Notes under the pieces: model-generated
Databases searched by the model: none
The model's input: only the letters and a program-made list of their open reading frames with translations
Told to the model about the DNA's origin: nothing
Program-made: the position numbers and the translations under genes
NCBI GenBank assembly: GCA_964351365.1
Contig: CAYGNP010000003.1
Span: 83,708-147,707 of the forward strand
Direction of reading: 5' to 3'
Origin: UBA1672 sp964351365
GTDB lineage: Bacteria > Pseudomonadota > Alphaproteobacteria > Micavibrionales > Micavibrionaceae
DNA length: 64,000 nucleotides
Part shown: positions 62,862 to 64,000 of the stretch, one piece after another
Layout: every line of letters starts with the position of its first letter
Numbering within the stretch: the first letter of the stretch is position 1

Positions 62862-63527
62862 TTATAATTTTGAAATTATCATGCAGCCCTTAAGGATGGT
62901 GCCGTCTTTAATTTCAGGTCTTAATAAGCCCATGGCTTTGAGTGCGTTAAGGTCAGGTTCGCACAGTTTTATCGGCCTGTTATCAAGTTCGCTGACGCTG
63001 TTTGAAAAACCCATAAAGCATTTACCCGAGGGTTCGTGGCCGTGAAATTTAGCGGTGTTCTTTGCTGCTAATCTAAAGACGCGATCGGAGGTTATCCTGT
63101 CTTCTTCGTGGCGCAAACGGGCAAGGGACATGACCATCATATTTGTGTTTTCACGCATGAGGCCTAGCAGGAAATTACCGCCTCGATAGCGCTTATCGAA
63201 CATATCGGATGTGATGAAGTAAAAGAGCGGGCCGTTTGCCGAGAGCGCTCTGAGGTCTTGTTGGCTTTCCAGAAATCTCAGGAGATCTTCGGCTCTATAC
63301 TGACCGCGTTCATTGCGAAAGGATTGCGTGTAATCAAGGGCATGCGGATAATGGATGATCACCTGCATCGTATATATATTTTCGAGCATGCATTTAAGTG
63401 TGCCTAAAAATGCATCATCCTTAACTTCAGAATTGGCGATCAGGTGAATATATTTTTGCGGCTCTTTCGCGATTGCATGCTTTCCTGAAACCAAGAAAAA
63501 AGCAAAAATTAAAAAAATACGCAGCAT
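62862..63527 (-). CDS. Secreted archaemetzincin-like protein without the zinc-binding motif
   Basis: A 221-residue protein with a signal peptide (MLRIFLIFAFFLVSGKHAIA). The C-terminal half matches archaemetzincins: YFITSDMFDKR, then RGGNFLLGLMRENTNMMVMSLARLR and GKCFMGFSNSVSELDNRPIKLCEPD. The catalytic HExxHxxGxxH reads AKNTAKFHGHEP, so the two zinc His and the Glu are lost. The second cluster of Cys (C-x-M..C-x-x-C) keeps two of four. It is likely a non-catalytic, exported relative. I know of no function for such a protein. Confidence 0.65.
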   Translation of the reverse strand: MLRIFLIFAFFLVSGKHAIAKEPQKYIHLIANSEVKDDAFLGTLKCMLENIYTMQVIIHYPHALDYTQSFRNERGQYRAEDLLRFLESQQDLRALSANGPLFYFITSDMFDKRYRGGNFLLGLMRENTNMMVMSLARLRHEEDRITSDRVFRLAAKNTAKFHGHEPSGKCFMGFSNSVSELDNRPIKLCEPDLNALKAMGLLRPEIKDGTILKGCMIISKL

Positions 63528-63529
63528 CG

Positions 63530-64000
63530 TTAAAACTGTGCCTCTTTCAGTTCCATCAACGGTTTTGCGCCGGCCATCACCATTTTGAAACGGGCATCGG
63601 CTTCGGGGAGCATACGCTCCATGAAAAACCTGGCGGTTTTGAGTTTGGAGTCGTAAAATTCCTGATCACCCTGCCCGCTTTCGATTTTATTTTGCGCAGC
63701 GAGCGCCATTTTACACCACATATAGGCCATGGCCACGAGGGCGAACTGGCGAAGGTAATCACTGGAGGCGGCGCCCGCTTCGTCAGGGTTGGCCAGCCCT
63801 TTTTGTGCAACCATGGCGGTTGATTGTTGCAGTTTCATGAAGGCTTTGGCGAGGGGAAAGATAAAATCGCTTAAATTGCTGTTGGTTTGGTTTTCGTTGA
63901 TGAAATCCTGCACGGGGTGGAAGAAGCGGCGCAGAAGTCTTCCGAAATTTTGCGGCATTTTACGGCCCACAAGGTCGAGCGCCTGAATGCCGTTTGTGCC
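63530..64000 (-). CDS. Acyl-CoA dehydrogenase C-terminal part (runs off the window)
   Basis: The 3' 157 codons of an acyl-CoA dehydrogenase of the 600-residue type. The frame at the window edge reads GTNGIQALDLVGRKMPQNFG, the conserved segment just after the catalytic region, followed by the C-terminal helical domain (YLRQFALVAMAYMWCKMALA, RFFMERMLPEADARFKMV). It feeds electrons to ETF and then to the ETF-QO at 20792. The start lies beyond position 64000. Confidence 0.88.
   Translation of the reverse strand, partial: GTNGIQALDLVGRKMPQNFGRLLRRFFHPVQDFINENQTNSNLSDFIFPLAKAFMKLQQSTAMVAQKGLANPDEAGAASSDYLRQFALVAMAYMWCKMALAAQNKIESGQGDQEFYDSKLKTARFFMERMLPEADARFKMVMAGAKPLMELKEAQF

Overview
This 64-kb window is a gene-dense, mostly chromosomal segment of an alphaproteobacterium. 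Evidence: a purM/purN - AI-2E permease - hdaA - rnd neighbourhood, a short HdaA-type DnaA relative with a clamp-binding motif, the 50-residue alphaproteobacterial aa3-oxidase subunit IV, DUF2066, MlaE/MlaF, and an alphaproteobacterial NrdA without an N-terminal ATP cone. GC content is moderate, and the lineage could be near Micavibrionales/Rhodospirillales, but that placement is inference only. No rRNA, tRNA, CRISPR array, prophage or insertion sequence was recognised.

Layout. 0-7 kb: RNase D, a SixA-like phosphatase, HdaA, an AI-2E permease, DUF2066, PurM/PurN and a tiny oxidase subunit. 7-13.4 kb: a large hybrid sensor kinase, Ndk, and an overlapping three-gene operon whose two large products look like divergent RelA/SpoT synthetase-fold proteins. 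13.4-20.7 kb: AlaS carrying an in-frame palindromic repeat, HisN-type phosphatase, DUF4262, a small basic protein with a strong promoter/operator, lytic transglycosylase and a family-4-like uracil-DNA glycosylase. 20.8-32 kb: ETF-QO, a TPR protein, IspE, a pseudouridine synthase, two envelope proteins of unknown function, GIY-YIG, PBP1A, DUF805, MlaF/MlaE. 32-43.9 kb: a VanX-like dipeptidase, a peptidoglycan-binding-like repeat protein, Alr, DnaB, L9-S18-S6, FabD, Ohr, LysE-type exporter, TerB-like, PhoH, IlvA. 43.9-50 kb: nrdB and nrdA, separated by a cluster of small membrane genes and msrB; each nrd gene has a pair of NrdR-like boxes 32 nt apart. 50-58.4 kb: Pyk, a short asparaginase-domain protein, HAD phosphatase, DUF3429, FabG, a Fur-box-like palindrome, a frameshifted small gene, PhnA/YjdM, a TrmH-family methylase, and a TPP riboswitch ahead of a tautomerase-like gene and thiC. 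58.4-64 kb: a GNAT-nitrilase fusion, SCO1, SCP2, a coiled-coil secreted protein, a secreted archaemetzincin-like protein lacking its zinc motif, and the 3' end of an acyl-CoA dehydrogenase.

Themes. Cell-wall and envelope genes recur (slt, PBP1A, Alr, VanX-like, PG-binding-like, MlaEF). Nucleotide metabolism is represented by purMN, ndk, nrdA/B and pyk. Convergent genes often end within a few bases of each other; three pairs interlock their stop codons in a 4-nt CTAA/TTAA. Three copies of a palindromic GTCATCC/GGATGAC repeat are present, one inside alaS. The most novel candidates are the RelA/SpoT-like three-gene operon (10.97-13.39 kb), the in-frame repeat in AlaS, the degenerate secreted archaemetzincin, and the riboswitch-controlled tautomerase/thiC unit.
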